In this document: one piece after another, positions 15,348 through 23,835 of the stretch
How the letters are laid out: every line of letters starts with the position of its first letter
Position numbering within the stretch: position 1 is the stretch's first letter
NCBI GenBank assembly: GCA_030538605.1
Contig: JAUNTQ010000011.1
Span: 22,798 to 59,979, forward strand
Length of the DNA stretch: 37,182 bases
Direction: 5' to 3'
DNA from: Pseudomonadota bacterium
GTDB lineage: Bacteria > Pseudomonadota > Gammaproteobacteria > Burkholderiales > Burkholderiaceae_C
Notes under the pieces: model-generated
What the model saw: only the letters and a program-made list of their open reading frames with translations
What the model was told of the DNA's origin: nothing
The model's database searches: none
Position numbers and translations under genes: made by a program

Positions 15348-17808
15348 AGGTTTTTGAAGGCGCATCCACGCCCGCCGCGTCAACCCACGCGCGCGCCGTC
15401 TGCCCCAGCGTCTCCAGCGCGGCGCGCGCGCTGCCCAGTTGCAGCGCCTGCAACTGAAACACGTGCCAGCGCTGGGCGTGCAGCTCCAGCGTGCAGGGCA
15501 GGGCGTAGCGCAGCGCCTGCTGGGTCAGGCGTGTGGCGTCGGACAGCAGCACTTCCTGCTCGCCCACCTGAATGAGCATGGGCGGCAGGCCGCTCAGGTC
15601 GGCATGCAGCGGCAGGTGTTCGGCGGCATCGGGCGGGCAGGCGTACCAGGTGCCGGCCTGGTGCAGCCAGTCGGGACGGATCATCGGGTCGTCCAGCGCG
15701 TGGCTGGCGATGCTGGGGCCGTCCAGCGACAGATCGACCAGCGGCGATATCAGCAGCAGACCAGCGGCGGGCGGCTCGCCCAGGTTTTTGAGCCGCAGGG
15801 CCAGTGCCAGCGCCAGGCTGCCGCCGGCTGAGTCGCCCGCCAGCACGATCTGTCCCGGTGCCAGGCCCTGCGCACGCAGGGCCTGCCAGCAGGCCAGGGC
15901 GTCGTCGACGGCGGCGGGGTAGGGGTGCTCGGGTGCCAGCCGGTAGTCGGGCAGCCACAGCGGCAGGCCGCTGGCTGCCGCCAGCCGGGTGCTGATGGCG
16001 CGGTGCGAATCGGGGCCGCCCAGGCAGAAGGCACCGCCGTGCAGGTACAGCAACGCGCCGGGCGCAGCGGCGCTGGCGGGCCGCACTTCGTCCACTGGCA
16101 CGCCGCCCAGCGTGCCGCGCCGCCGCGTGGCACCGCGTGTGCCCAGCATCAGCGGCGTGAGCCAGCGCAGCACGGCGCGCTGGCCGACGGCATTGCGCGG
16201 CGGGCCGATCACGGCGCGAAAGGCGTGGCGCAGAAACACGCGCAGGCTGGCGGCGCTGACGGCTTCCAGCGCGCCGGGTGGCGGCAGCACGCGCGTGCCG
16301 GGCACGCCTGCCAGCTCGGCAGGCAGCGGCTGCGTGAAGCGGTAGGCACCCATGCCGCTGGTGCGCAGCAGTGCGCGATAGCCGAGCGTGAAGCCGGGCC
16401 AGTTGACGGTGTTGCGGCCTTGCGCGTCCACGTACCAGCTCTGGCAGCCTTGCCAGGCGGTGCCCGTCAGGCGCTGCTGGATGCGCCGGTTGTAGCGTTC
16501 GAACGGCGCGGCGCGCACCTCGATGGCGCTGGCGCCCGTCTCGCGCATGGCGCGCAGGCAGCGCATGACGTGCGCGATCTGGCTCTCCAGCATGTAGACG
16601 ATGGAGTTGTGGCCCAGGTTGGTGTTGGGGCCGTAGAGCATGAACAGGTTGGGAAAGCCCGGCACCGTCAGGCCCATGTGGGCCTTTGCGCCGTTGGCCC
16701 AGGCGTCGTGCAGCCACTGGCCGCCGCGGCCCCTGATGCGCATCGGTGCCAGAAACTCGGTGGCGGCAAAGCCGGTGCCGTAGATCAGCACGTCGGCGCG
16801 GTGCAGCGTGCCGTCTTGCGTCTGCACGCCTTCGGGCACGACGCGGGCAATCGGTGTGGTCACCACATCGAGCTGCGGGCGCGTCATGGCCGCCAGGTAG
16901 TCGTTGGACAGCAGGATGCGTTTGCAGCCGATGGGGTAGTCGGGCGTGAGCTTGGCGCGCAACGCCGGGTCAGCCACCTCGCGCTGCAGAAAGCGGTTGA
17001 ACGGCGCTTTTGCCAGCGGCCCGAGCAACCCCGTGAAGCGCGTGAAGCCGAACGCGCGCACTTCGTGGCTGAGGTAGATCCACAGGCGCTTGAGCTTCAT
17101 GCGCCAGGGCTGGCGCGCGAAACGCTCGCGCTCGGCGTCGGTGTAGGCGCGGTCGGGGCGCGGCAGCACGTAGGCGGCCGAGCGCTGGAACAGGCTCAGG
17201 TGCGCCACGCGATCGACGATGGCCGGCACGAACTGGATGGCCGACGCGCCGGTGCCGATCACCGCCACGCGCTTGGCCGTCAGATCGACGCCGTGATCCC
17301 AGCCAGACGAGTGAAACGTCGGCCCCTGAAAGCTGCTCAAGCCCTCGATGGCCGGCAGCGCCGGGCGGCTGAGCTGGCCGACGGCGCTGATGAACAGGCG
17401 CGCCGCCAGCGTCTCGCCGCTGGCGAGCTGCACCTGCCAGAGTTGCGCTGCCTCGTCATAGCGCGCCTCGGCCACCTCGGCACCGAAGCGGATGCGCGGG
17501 CGCAGCGCGTACTTGTCGGCGCAGTGGCGCAGGTAGTCGTGAATTTCCGCCTGCGGCGCAAAGGCGCGCGACCAGCGCGGGTTGGGCTCGAACGAGTACG
17601 AATACAGGTGCGAGGGCACGTCGCAGGCGGCGCCGGGGTAGGTGTTGTCGCGCCACACGCCGCCCACGTCGTCGGCTTTTTCCAGCAGCAGAAAGTCGTT
17701 GATGCCCGCTTGCCTGAGCGCGATGGCCATGCCCAGCCCGCCGAAGCCGGTGCCGACGATCAGCGCGGTGAGTGGGGCAGCGGCCGGGTCAATGTCGCCA
17801 CGGGACAT
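15346..17808 (-). CDS. Bifunctional flavin-containing (Baeyer-Villiger-type) monooxygenase fused to HSL-family esterase
   Basis: An 820-residue two-domain protein. Residues 1 to ~500 form a class B flavoprotein monooxygenase: FAD motif GTGFGGLG (19-26), Baeyer-Villiger fingerprint F160-x-G-x3-H166-SSG-W170-D, NADPH motif GTGASA (185-190) and a late YGTGF (343-347). Residues ~540-815 form an alpha/beta hydrolase of the hormone-sensitive-lipase group: oxyanion motif HGGAF (590-594), nucleophile Ser660 in GDSAGG, probable acid Glu752 and His782 in QRWHVF. One chain could turn a ketone into an ester or lactone using NADPH and O2, then cleave it. The reading frame is continuous and no stop separates the halves. 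The ATG at 17808 has AGGAG upstream. No signal peptide is present. The downstream SDR may supply the ketone. Confidence 0.9.
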   Translation of the reverse strand: MSRGDIDPAAAPLTALIVGTGFGGLGMAIALRQAGINDFLLLEKADDVGGVWRDNTYPGAACDVPSHLYSYSFEPNPRWSRAFAPQAEIHDYLRHCADKYALRPRIRFGAEVAEARYDEAAQLWQVQLASGETLAARLFISAVGQLSRPALPAIEGLSSFQGPTFHSSGWDHGVDLTAKRVAVIGTGASAIQFVPAIVDRVAHLSLFQRSAAYVLPRPDRAYTDAERERFARQPWRMKLKRLWIYLSHEVRAFGFTRFTGLLGPLAKAPFNRFLQREVADPALRAKLTPDYPIGCKRILLSNDYLAAMTRPQLDVVTTPIARVVPEGVQTQDGTLHRADVLIYGTGFAATEFLAPMRIRGRGGQWLHDAWANGAKAHMGLTVPGFPNLFMLYGPNTNLGHNSIVYMLESQIAHVMRCLRAMRETGASAIEVRAAPFERYNRRIQQRLTGTAWQGCQSWYVDAQGRNTVNWPGFTLGYRALLRTSGMGAYRFTQPLPAELAGVPGTRVLPPPGALEAVSAASLRVFLRHAFRAVIGPPRNAVGQRAVLRWLTPLMLGTRGATRRRGTLGGVPVDEVRPASAAAPGALLYLHGGAFCLGGPDSHRAISTRLAAASGLPLWLPDYRLAPEHPYPAAVDDALACWQALRAQGLAPGQIVLAGDSAGGSLALALALRLKNLGEPPAAGLLLISPLVDLSLDGPSIASHALDDPMIRPDWLHQAGTWYACPPDAAEHLPLHADLSGLPPMLIQVGEQEVLLSDATRLTQQALRYALPCTLELHAQRWHVFQLQALQLGSARAALETLGQTARAWVDAAGVDAPSKT

Positions 17809-17851
17809 GAGGGGGCTCCTTGAAAGGCAGCCCGCATTGTCGCCGTGGTGA

Positions 17852-19354
17852 TTAACCGTTTTGTTTACGCGCGCCCCACCACCGGGCGGCGCGCGGCAAC
17901 ACCAGCACGCTGAGGATGACGATCAGCAGCGTGAGCGACATGGGGCGTTCCAGAAACACCGTCCACTTGCCTTCGCCAATCGACAGCGCGTTGCGCATCT
18001 GCGCTTCGGCTAAGGGGCCAAGAATCATGCCGACGACGACGGGCGCGGTGGGAAAGTCAAAGCGCCGCATCACCACGCCGATGGCCCCGATGGCGTAGAG
18101 CAAAAACAAGTCGAACGCGCTTTGCCGCATGCCGTAAGCGCCCACGGTGGCGAAGATCAGGATGCCCGCATACAGCTGCGGCTTGGGGATGCGCAGCAGC
18201 TTCACCCACAGCCCGACCATCGGCAGGTTCAGGATGAGCAGCATCACGTTGCCGATGTACAGCGACGCAATCAGCGCCCACACCAGTGCGGCCGAGGTGG
18301 CAAACAGCTGCGGCCCGGGCTGGATGCCGTAGTTCTGGAACGCGCCCAGCAGGATGGCCGTGGTGTTGCTGGTGGGAATGCCCAACGTGAGCAGCGGAAT
18401 CAGCGCCGTGGTCACGGTGGCGTTGTTGGCCGCTTCAGGCCCGGCCACGCCTTCGATGGCGCCCTTGGTGCCGAACTCGGCGCGGTCTTCGCCCTTGGCG
18501 AGCTTTTTCTCCGTGGCGTAGGACAGGAAGGTGGGAATCTCCGTGCCCCCTGCCGGAATGCAGCCAAACGGCGCGCCGATGGCCGCGCCGCGCAGCCACG
18601 CGGGCACGCTGCGCCGCCAGTCGCGCCGGTCCATGAACACGCGGGTGAGCTTGTTTTGCGTTTCCTTGACGCGGCCCTCGAACAGCGCCGCGTGCAGCAC
18701 CTCGGCCACGGCAAACAGGCCCACGGCCACCAGCACGATCTCGATGCCGTCCAGAAACTCGGCCTTGCCTGCGGTGTAGCGCGGCTGCCCGCTGATCTGG
18801 TCCATGCCCACCAGGCCCACGCCCAGGCCGATGAACAGCGCCGTGAGGCCGCGCACCGTGCTCTTGCCCAGCACCGCGCTCACGGTGGTGAAGGCCAGCA
18901 CCATCAGCAGGAAATATTCGGGCGGCCCGAGCTTGACCGCGTAGTCGGCCACCACCGGCGCAAACAGCGTGACCACCACCGTGGCCACCGTGCCCGCCAC
19001 GAACGAGCCAATGGCCGCCGTGGCCAGCGCCTGCCCCGCGCGGCCGTTCTTGGCCATCTTGTTGCCCTCCATCGCCGTGACCATGCTGGCTGTCTCGCCC
19101 GGCGTGTTGAGCAGGATGGAGGTGGTGCTGCCGCCGTACATCGCGCCGTAGTAAATGCCGGCAAAGAAGATCATCGACGCGGTGATGTCCACCTTGGCCG
19201 TGATGGGCAGCAGCATGGCCACCGTGGTGGCCGGGCCAATGCCGGGCAGCACGCCCACGGCGGTGCCGAGGGCGCAGCCAAACAGCGCCCACAGCAGGTT
19301 GGTGAGCGTCAGCGCGGTGCCGAAGCCTTGCAGCAGAAGGTCGAAGGTTTCCAT
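17852..19354 (-). CDS. tctA: Tripartite tricarboxylate transporter large permease TctA
   Basis: A 500-residue inner-membrane protein with about 11-12 hydrophobic segments, the large subunit of a TTT transporter that imports carboxylates with Na+ or H+. Characteristic stretches are [17 protein letters not shown] (~35-51), [22 protein letters not shown] (~66-87, written here as the known glycine/asparagine signature), the second GxxPGGGTEIP-like [16 protein letters not shown], and [15 protein letters not shown]. It starts 4 nt after tctB. The length is normal. It ends 43 nt before the BVMO-esterase start on the same strand, so read-through into that gene is possible. Confidence 0.95.
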   Translation of the reverse strand: METFDLLLQGFGTALTLTNLLWALFGCALGTAVGVLPGIGPATTVAMLLPITAKVDITASMIFFAGIYYGAMYGGSTTSILLNTPGETASMVTAMEGNKMAKNGRAGQALATAAIGSFVAGTVATVVVTLFAPVVADYAVKLGPPEYFLLMVLAFTTVSAVLGKSTVRGLTALFIGLGVGLVGMDQISGQPRYTAGKAEFLDGIEIVLVAVGLFAVAEVLHAALFEGRVKETQNKLTRVFMDRRDWRRSVPAWLRGAAIGAPFGCIPAGGTEIPTFLSYATEKKLAKGEDRAEFGTKGAIEGVAGPEAANNATVTTALIPLLTLGIPTSNTTAILLGAFQNYGIQPGPQLFATSAALVWALIASLYIGNVMLLILNLPMVGLWVKLLRIPKPQLYAGILIFATVGAYGMRQSAFDLFLLYAIGAIGVVMRRFDFPTAPVVVGMILGPLAEAQMRNALSIGEGKWTVFLERPMSLTLLIVILSVLVLPRAARWWGARKQNG

Positions 19355-19358
19355 GGCT

Positions 19359-19919
19359 TCAAATCCACCCGGTTGACGTCAGCCCCGGCAGGTTGATCGC
19401 CAGAAACTGCACGAACAGCCAATACACCGGCGCGGCAATCGCCATGCCGACGAGAAAGTCGGTGAGCCAGGTGTTGTGCGGCTTGCCGTAGGCGCGCTTG
19501 AGGCCCTGCACGGCCAGCAGGTAGGTCAGCGCGCAGCTGACGACAAAGCCGATGTGCTCCAGCAGCGCCGCGTTCAGCAGCAGCCCGGCAGACACCCACA
19601 CAAAGCCCATCCAGTAAGGGTGTTCGTCGCCCGGGCTTTCTTCCATGCTGCGAAAGCCGCCCGTGAGCGCCTCCCAGGTCAGCACGCCGCCGCACGCCAC
19701 CAGCGCAAGGGCGATCACCCAGGGCAGAAAGTTGGAGCCCACGCCGCCATAACCGGCCTCGGACGGAATGTCGATCGCGCCAATGCCGATGCCCACGCCG
19801 ATCAGCAGCACGCCGATGCCGACGGCCAGCTCCCAGCGCAGCGTCTTGCCCGAGGGGTGGGCCGGTTCAGGGTGGTCGGGCCGCAGCTCAAGCGGGATGT
19901 TGGGTTGGGGGCTGCTCAT
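19359..19919 (-). CDS. tctB: Tripartite tricarboxylate transporter small permease TctB
   Basis: A 186-residue inner-membrane protein with four hydrophobic segments (about 29-50, 67-87, 109-140, 156-175). A hydrophilic N-terminus of ~25 residues precedes the first. This is the poorly conserved small subunit that associates with TctA. The assignment rests on size, topology and position directly before tctA. GAGGAG lies 8 nt before the ATG. Unlike in compact tct operons, a 253-bp repeat-bearing gap separates it from tctC. Confidence 0.88.
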   Translation of the reverse strand: MSSPQPNIPLELRPDHPEPAHPSGKTLRWELAVGIGVLLIGVGIGIGAIDIPSEAGYGGVGSNFLPWVIALALVACGGVLTWEALTGGFRSMEESPGDEHPYWMGFVWVSAGLLLNAALLEHIGFVVSCALTYLLAVQGLKRAYGKPHNTWLTDFLVGMAIAAPVYWLFVQFLAINLPGLTSTGWI

Positions 19920-19977
19920 GAAAGCGTCTCCTCAAGGGCAATGCGCCGTGTGTGGGGTGCAAGTTGCTTTTTTATTG

Positions 19978-19996
19978 ATAGCTGCTTGCGCTTGTG
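19978..19996. repeat. Half-copy of family A repeat
   Basis: ATAGCTGCTTGCGCTTGTG, preceded by TTTTTTATTG, matches one arm of the family A inverted repeats. The matching second arm is not found nearby. It lies in the tctC-tctB gap. Confidence 0.6.
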
Positions 19997-20031
19997 TGGT
20001 AAGCGCTGCATCTGATTTTTGTAGTGAAGGC

Positions 20032-20113
20032 GCCCGTCATTCCCGCGCAGGCGGGAATCCAGCGTTGGCGCAGGCGCAGGCTCTGGATTCCCGCCTGCGC
20101 GGGAATGACGGGC
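20032..20113. repeat. Perfect 31-bp inverted repeat with dRS3-like cores
   Basis: Arms 20032-20062 and 20083-20113 are exact inverse copies, separated by 20 nt. Each arm contains ATTCCC-GCGCAGGC-GGGAAT or its inverse, fitting the ATTCCC-N8-GGGAAT pattern known as dRS3 in Neisseria. It lies between tctC and tctB and would form a very stable stem in the tctCBA message, possibly raising TctC over TctBA. Confidence 0.92.
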
Positions 20114-20172
20114 ACCACTGGCGCTGCATGCAGAAGAAGGCAGGCGTGTATAGGCCAGTGGCTGCCCTAGTG

Positions 20173-21144
20173 TCAGCCGGAAACCATCCCCGACTTCACC
20201 ATGATCGCCCGCAGGTTGGCGAACTCGTCATCGACGAACTTGGTAAAGGCATCGCCCGTCAGCAGCGCGGGCGTCCAGTCGTTCTTTTGCAGCGCCTCTT
20301 TCCACTCTGCCGTCTTGGTGGTGGCCACCACGCGGTCGATCAGCAGCTTGCGCTGCTCAGGGCTGATGCCTGCGCCGCCAAACACGCCGCGCCAGTTGCC
20401 AATCTCGACGTTCAGCCCCAGCTCTTTCAGCGTGGGAATGTCCTTGGCCGCTGCCAGCCGCTGCGCCGATGTGACGGCCACCGGCTTCATTTTGCCGGTG
20501 GCGATGTATTCGGAAAACTCGCTGTAGCCCGAGCCGCCAATCGTCACGTTGCCGCCCAGGATCGAGGCCGTGGCCTCGCCGCCGCCGCGAAACGCCACGT
20601 AGTTGATCCTGGCCGGGTCCACGCCCACTTCGCGCGCGATCATGGCGGCGGCGATGTGCTCGGTGGCCCCGCGCGAGCCGCCGCCCCACTTCACGCTGCC
20701 GGGGTCTTTCTTCAGCTGCGCGATCACCTCCGCCATGCTGCTGAAAGGCGAGTTGGCCGGCAGCACGAAGACGTTGTATTCGGTCGTCAGCCGCGCCAGC
20801 GGCGTGAGCTGCATCAGGTTCAGCGGCGAGCGGCTGGCGATCAGCCCGCCCAGCATCACCGCGCCCATCACCATCAGCTGGTGGCCGTCGCCCTTGGCAC
20901 CGGGAATGAACTGCGCCAGCCCCAGCGCGCCCGCCGCGCCGCCCTTGTTTTCGTAGGTGACGGTGCCGGCGTTCCTGCTGTCGATCATGGCCTTGCCCAA
21001 CGAGCGGCCCGTGGTGTCCCAGCCGCCGCCGGGGTTGGCCGGAATCATCATCTTCAGGTTGGGCGCAGCCTGCGCCCAGGCCTGGGGCAGCGCGCCTGCG
21101 GCGGCCAGCGCGGCCAGGGATTTCAGAAAAGTGTCGCGGCGCAT
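20173..21144 (-). CDS. tctC: Tripartite tricarboxylate transporter periplasmic receptor TctC (Bug family)
   Basis: A 323-residue Bug/TctC solute receptor. The signal peptide (residues 1-25, MRRDTFLKSLAALAAAG then PQAWAQ) has an RR...FLK start, suggesting Tat or Sec export. The mature part shows the family features NPGGGWDTTGR (~37-47), YENKGGAAGALGLAQF and VKWGGGSRGATEH. It would bind a di- or tricarboxylate in the periplasm and hand it to TctAB. GAGGAG precedes the ATG. It is transcribed divergently from the tctDE two-component system, the usual layout for a sensor that controls its own carboxylate transporter. The ligand cannot be read from sequence. Confidence 0.95.
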   Translation of the reverse strand: MRRDTFLKSLAALAAAGALPQAWAQAAPNLKMMIPANPGGGWDTTGRSLGKAMIDSRNAGTVTYENKGGAAGALGLAQFIPGAKGDGHQLMVMGAVMLGGLIASRSPLNLMQLTPLARLTTEYNVFVLPANSPFSSMAEVIAQLKKDPGSVKWGGGSRGATEHIAAAMIAREVGVDPARINYVAFRGGGEATASILGGNVTIGGSGYSEFSEYIATGKMKPVAVTSAQRLAAAKDIPTLKELGLNVEIGNWRGVFGGAGISPEQRKLLIDRVVATTKTAEWKEALQKNDWTPALLTGDAFTKFVDDEFANLRAIMVKSGMVSG

Positions 21145-21191
21145 GGCAAGTCTCCTCGTTGGGGTTGGAATCGGACCATGATCGGGCGCGC

Positions 21192-21212
21192 TGCTGTCAA
21201 CTGGCTGTCATT
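21192..21212. promoter_or_regulatory. Direct repeat GCTGTCA x2 in the tctC-tctD divergent promoter (Pho-box-like)
   Basis: GCTGTCA at 21193-21199 recurs at 21204-21210, 11 bp apart, one helical turn, the spacing typical of OmpR/PhoB-family response-regulator sites. CTGTCAA-CTGG-CTGTCAT is close to the E. coli Pho box (two CTGTCAT units with 4 bp between). It could bind the TctD-like regulator encoded next to it or PhoB. On the minus strand the first repeat also reads TTGACA, a -35 for tctC, although no good -10 follows. Confidence 0.5.
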
Positions 21213-21279
21213 TCGGGCGTGCTGGCCTAGGGCATACCCGCAAGCCTTGGCGCTGCCGCGCTGCGTTATCGTGCCGCGC

Positions 21280-21963
21280 ATGAACCTGCTGGTGGTCGAA
21301 GACGATGCCGCGCTGCGCGCCACGCTGGCGCGCACGCTCACGCGGCGCGGCTTTGGCGTGCTGGCCGTGGGCGACGGCCCCGCCGCCTTGCAGCGCTGGG
21401 GCGCGAGCGCGCCCGACGCGGTGGTGCTCGACTTGTCGCTGCCCGGCCTGGACGGCTTGCAGGTGCTGGCCGCCGCGCGTGCGCGCGGCTGGCGCACGCC
21501 GGTGCTCATCCTCACCGCGCGCGGCACCGTGGGCGACCGCGTGCTGGGCCTGAACGCAGGGGCCGACGACTACCTGCCCAAGCCCTTCGATCTGGACGAG
21601 CTGGAGGCGCGCCTGCGCGCGCTGGCCCGGCGCGGCGCAGCGCCAAGCTCCCACAACGCGCCCGCGGCCAGCGTGCACACGGGGCGCATTCGCCACGACC
21701 GCGAGGGCGGTGCCATCTACCTGGATGGCGAACCGATGGAGCTGACCCCGCGCGAGGGGGCGTTGATGCACGCGCTGCTGGCGCGCCCCGGCCAGGCCGT
21801 GGCCAAGGAGCGTTTGTTCGAGCACGTCTTTCCCGGCGAGGCTGAAGTGCGCTACGACGCCATCGAAGTGGTGGCCTATCGCCTGCGCCGCAAGCTGGGC
21901 GGCACCGGGCTGGAGCTGGTCACGCTGCGCGGGCTGGGGTATCTGCTGCGGATGCCGGGATGA
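21280..21963 (+). CDS. tctD: OmpR-family response regulator, TctD-like
   Basis: A 227-residue regulator. The receiver domain (1-~115) has the acidic pocket EDD (7-9), phosphoacceptor Asp51 in VVLDLSLPGLDG, and Lys101 in LPKPF. The C-terminal winged helix (~130-225) has the OmpR-type ELTPREGALMHALLARPG and YRLRRKLG recognition-helix region, ending VTLRGLGYLL. It probably activates the divergent tctCBA genes when phosphorylated by the TctE-like kinase. The ATG at 21280 begins the receiver domain directly; there is no Shine-Dalgarno sequence, and a TTATCG/TATCGT box lies 7-8 nt upstream. Confidence 0.92.
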   Translation: MNLLVVEDDAALRATLARTLTRRGFGVLAVGDGPAALQRWGASAPDAVVLDLSLPGLDGLQVLAAARARGWRTPVLILTARGTVGDRVLGLNAGADDYLPKPFDLDELEARLRALARRGAAPSSHNAPAASVHTGRIRHDREGGAIYLDGEPMELTPREGALMHALLARPGQAVAKERLFEHVFPGEAEVRYDAIEVVAYRLRRKLGGTGLELVTLRGLGYLLRMPG

Positions 21964-23387
21964 GCGGCGCGCACCCGACCAAGCCTGCGTCATCTTCGCT
22001 GCGCCGCCAGTTGCTGGTGGGCATCCTGCTGCCGGTGCTGCTCATCGTCGGCTTCAACACCTGGAGCCTTTACCACCAGGCGCTGGGCGCGCTGCACACC
22101 GCGTATGACCGCACCTTGCTTACCTCTGCCAAGAGCCTGGGCGACTGGATCGACGTGCAGGGCGAGGGCGACAGCGCCCGCCTGCAAGCCCACGTGCCGC
22201 CCGCCGCGCTCGACGTGTTCGAGGCCGACGTGCGCAGCCGCATGGCGTTTCGCATCTCCAGCACGCAGGGCGTGCTGCTGGCCGGCCACGACGACCTGCC
22301 CCTGTGGCGCGGCCAGATCCCCGCGCAGCCGCCCTATGCCGCGCTGGTGGACTTTTACGACGGCGTGTTTCGCGGCGAGCCGGTGCGCATGGCCGTGCTG
22401 TTGCAGCCCGTGGCCAGCACCACCGGGCGCGCCATGGCCGTGGTGCAGGTGGCCGAAACGCTGGAGATCCGCCACGCACTGGCGCGGCAGATTCTGTGGG
22501 ACACGCTGGCGCGCCAGGCGGCGCTGATCGCGCTGATGGCCGCCACCGTGTTCTGGGTGGTGCAGCGCGCCACGCGGCCCGTGCGCCAGCTCAGCCGCGA
22601 CGTGCAAGCCCGTGCCGAGGACGACCTGCGCCCCATCGCCGCGCCCGCCGCCCCGCGCGAGCTGCAACCGCTGATCGCCGCCACCAACCAGCACATGCGC
22701 CGCCACGGCGATCTGCTGGCCAGCCAGAAGCGCTTCGTGCGCGACGCCTCGCACCAGCTGCGCACGCCGCTGGCCGTGCTCAAGGCGCAGGTGCAATCGG
22801 CCCGGCGGGGCGACCTGCCGCCGCACCAGGCGCTGGCCGAGATCGAAGGCACCGTCGATCGCGCCGCACGCCTGGCCAACCAGATGCTGGCGCTGGCGAA
22901 GGTGGCGCAGGTGCAGTTGCAGGCCGGGCAACCGGGCCAGGCCACCGCCTTCGACGCCGTGGTGCGCGAGGTGGCGCTCGACGTGTCGCCGCTGATCGCC
23001 GCGCGCGGCCTCGACTTCAGCCTGCACGCCGACCCCGTCAGCCTGCACGCGCACGAATGGATGCTGCGCGAACTCACCTGCAACCTGCTGCACAACGCCG
23101 TGCGCCATTCGCCCGCAGGCGGCACGCTGGCCGTGCGGCTGCAAAGCGCCGATGGGCAGGCGTGCCTGACCATCGCCGACGACGGCCCCGGCATTGCGCC
23201 TGAGCTGACCGAGCGGCTGTTCAAGCCCTTCAGCGCCGGCGCGGGCGGCTCCGGCTCGGGGCTGGGCCTGGCCATCTGCCACGAAATCGCGCAGGCGCTG
23301 GGCGGGCGCATCCAGCTCATCAACCGCGTGCGCCATGGCCGCACCGTCGGTCTCGACGCCATCGTCAGCTTGCCTCAGCTGCGCTGA
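21960..23387 (+). CDS. tctE: Sensor histidine kinase, TctE-like
   Basis: A 475-residue inner-membrane kinase. Transmembrane segments are at about 18-33 and 183-202, with a ~150-residue periplasmic sensor between them. A HAMP-like linker follows, then the dimerisation domain with phospho-acceptor His265 in RDASHQLRTPL and the ATPase domain with the N box NLLHNAVRHS (375-384), DDGPG (407-411) and SGSGLGL (431-437). It overlaps the response-regulator stop by 4 nt (ATGA). The size and layout fit TctE, which senses tricarboxylates in the periplasm. The likely signal is the solute carried by TctCBA. Confidence 0.92.
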   Translation: MSGAHPTKPASSSLRRQLLVGILLPVLLIVGFNTWSLYHQALGALHTAYDRTLLTSAKSLGDWIDVQGEGDSARLQAHVPPAALDVFEADVRSRMAFRISSTQGVLLAGHDDLPLWRGQIPAQPPYAALVDFYDGVFRGEPVRMAVLLQPVASTTGRAMAVVQVAETLEIRHALARQILWDTLARQAALIALMAATVFWVVQRATRPVRQLSRDVQARAEDDLRPIAAPAAPRELQPLIAATNQHMRRHGDLLASQKRFVRDASHQLRTPLAVLKAQVQSARRGDLPPHQALAEIEGTVDRAARLANQMLALAKVAQVQLQAGQPGQATAFDAVVREVALDVSPLIAARGLDFSLHADPVSLHAHEWMLRELTCNLLHNAVRHSPAGGTLAVRLQSADGQACLTIADDGPGIAPELTERLFKPFSAGAGGSGSGLGLAICHEIAQALGGRIQLINRVRHGRTVGLDAIVSLPQLR

Positions 23388-23835
23388 CCGAAGCTGTGCC
23401 GCCCTTGCCTTGGACACAGCGGCCGGGACGATCGCCAATCCGTCAGCGTGGACATGCAGGCGGCCGGCGCGTGCACGCGTCTTTTGGCGGCAGGCGCGAT
23501 CCTTGTTTGCCCTCGGTTCTTGGTCAGGCACGCGTGTTGCTTCTGCTTCGGGGCGCCCATGATTTCCTCGTTTCCGCGCAAACAGGAACGATGGTTTTTG
23601 ACAGAGGGAGTGGGAACGGGAGCCACAGCCGTCGGAAGCCGCGCGGCGCGTGCATGTGCTGGCACGCAGGAAGCGAGGACGATGCGAAGTTGTGACAAAA
23701 AAAGCAATTCGACGCAAAAAGTCACATATGGCGCCGTTTTCAGTCAATGGGTCGCTGCGCTGTCAGGTTCCTGCCTGCAACTTTTGATGTGAATTGTGCG
23801 CCATCCAAGGCGTCTGCCCTTCCCGTGACACCCCC
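23388..23835 (+). other. 448-bp intergenic region before the beta-helix lipoprotein
   Basis: No gene is recognised. Short open frames here are not conserved-looking and have no ribosome sites. An inverted hexamer pair TGTGAC (23691-23696) / GTCACA (23721-23726) flanks a short A-rich tract, and the region from ~23690 to 23730 is AT-richer, a plausible promoter area. No convincing -35/-10 pair was found. Confidence 0.5.

Noticed and set aside
15925-17823. 632-codon plus-strand frame opposite the BVMO-esterase gene
   Set aside because: No motifs, low-complexity composition; the minus strand carries all catalytic signatures.
23691-23726. TGTGAC...GTCACA as a CRP-type site
   Set aside because: The half-sites are 24 nt apart; CRP/FNR sites need about 4-6 nt between halves.
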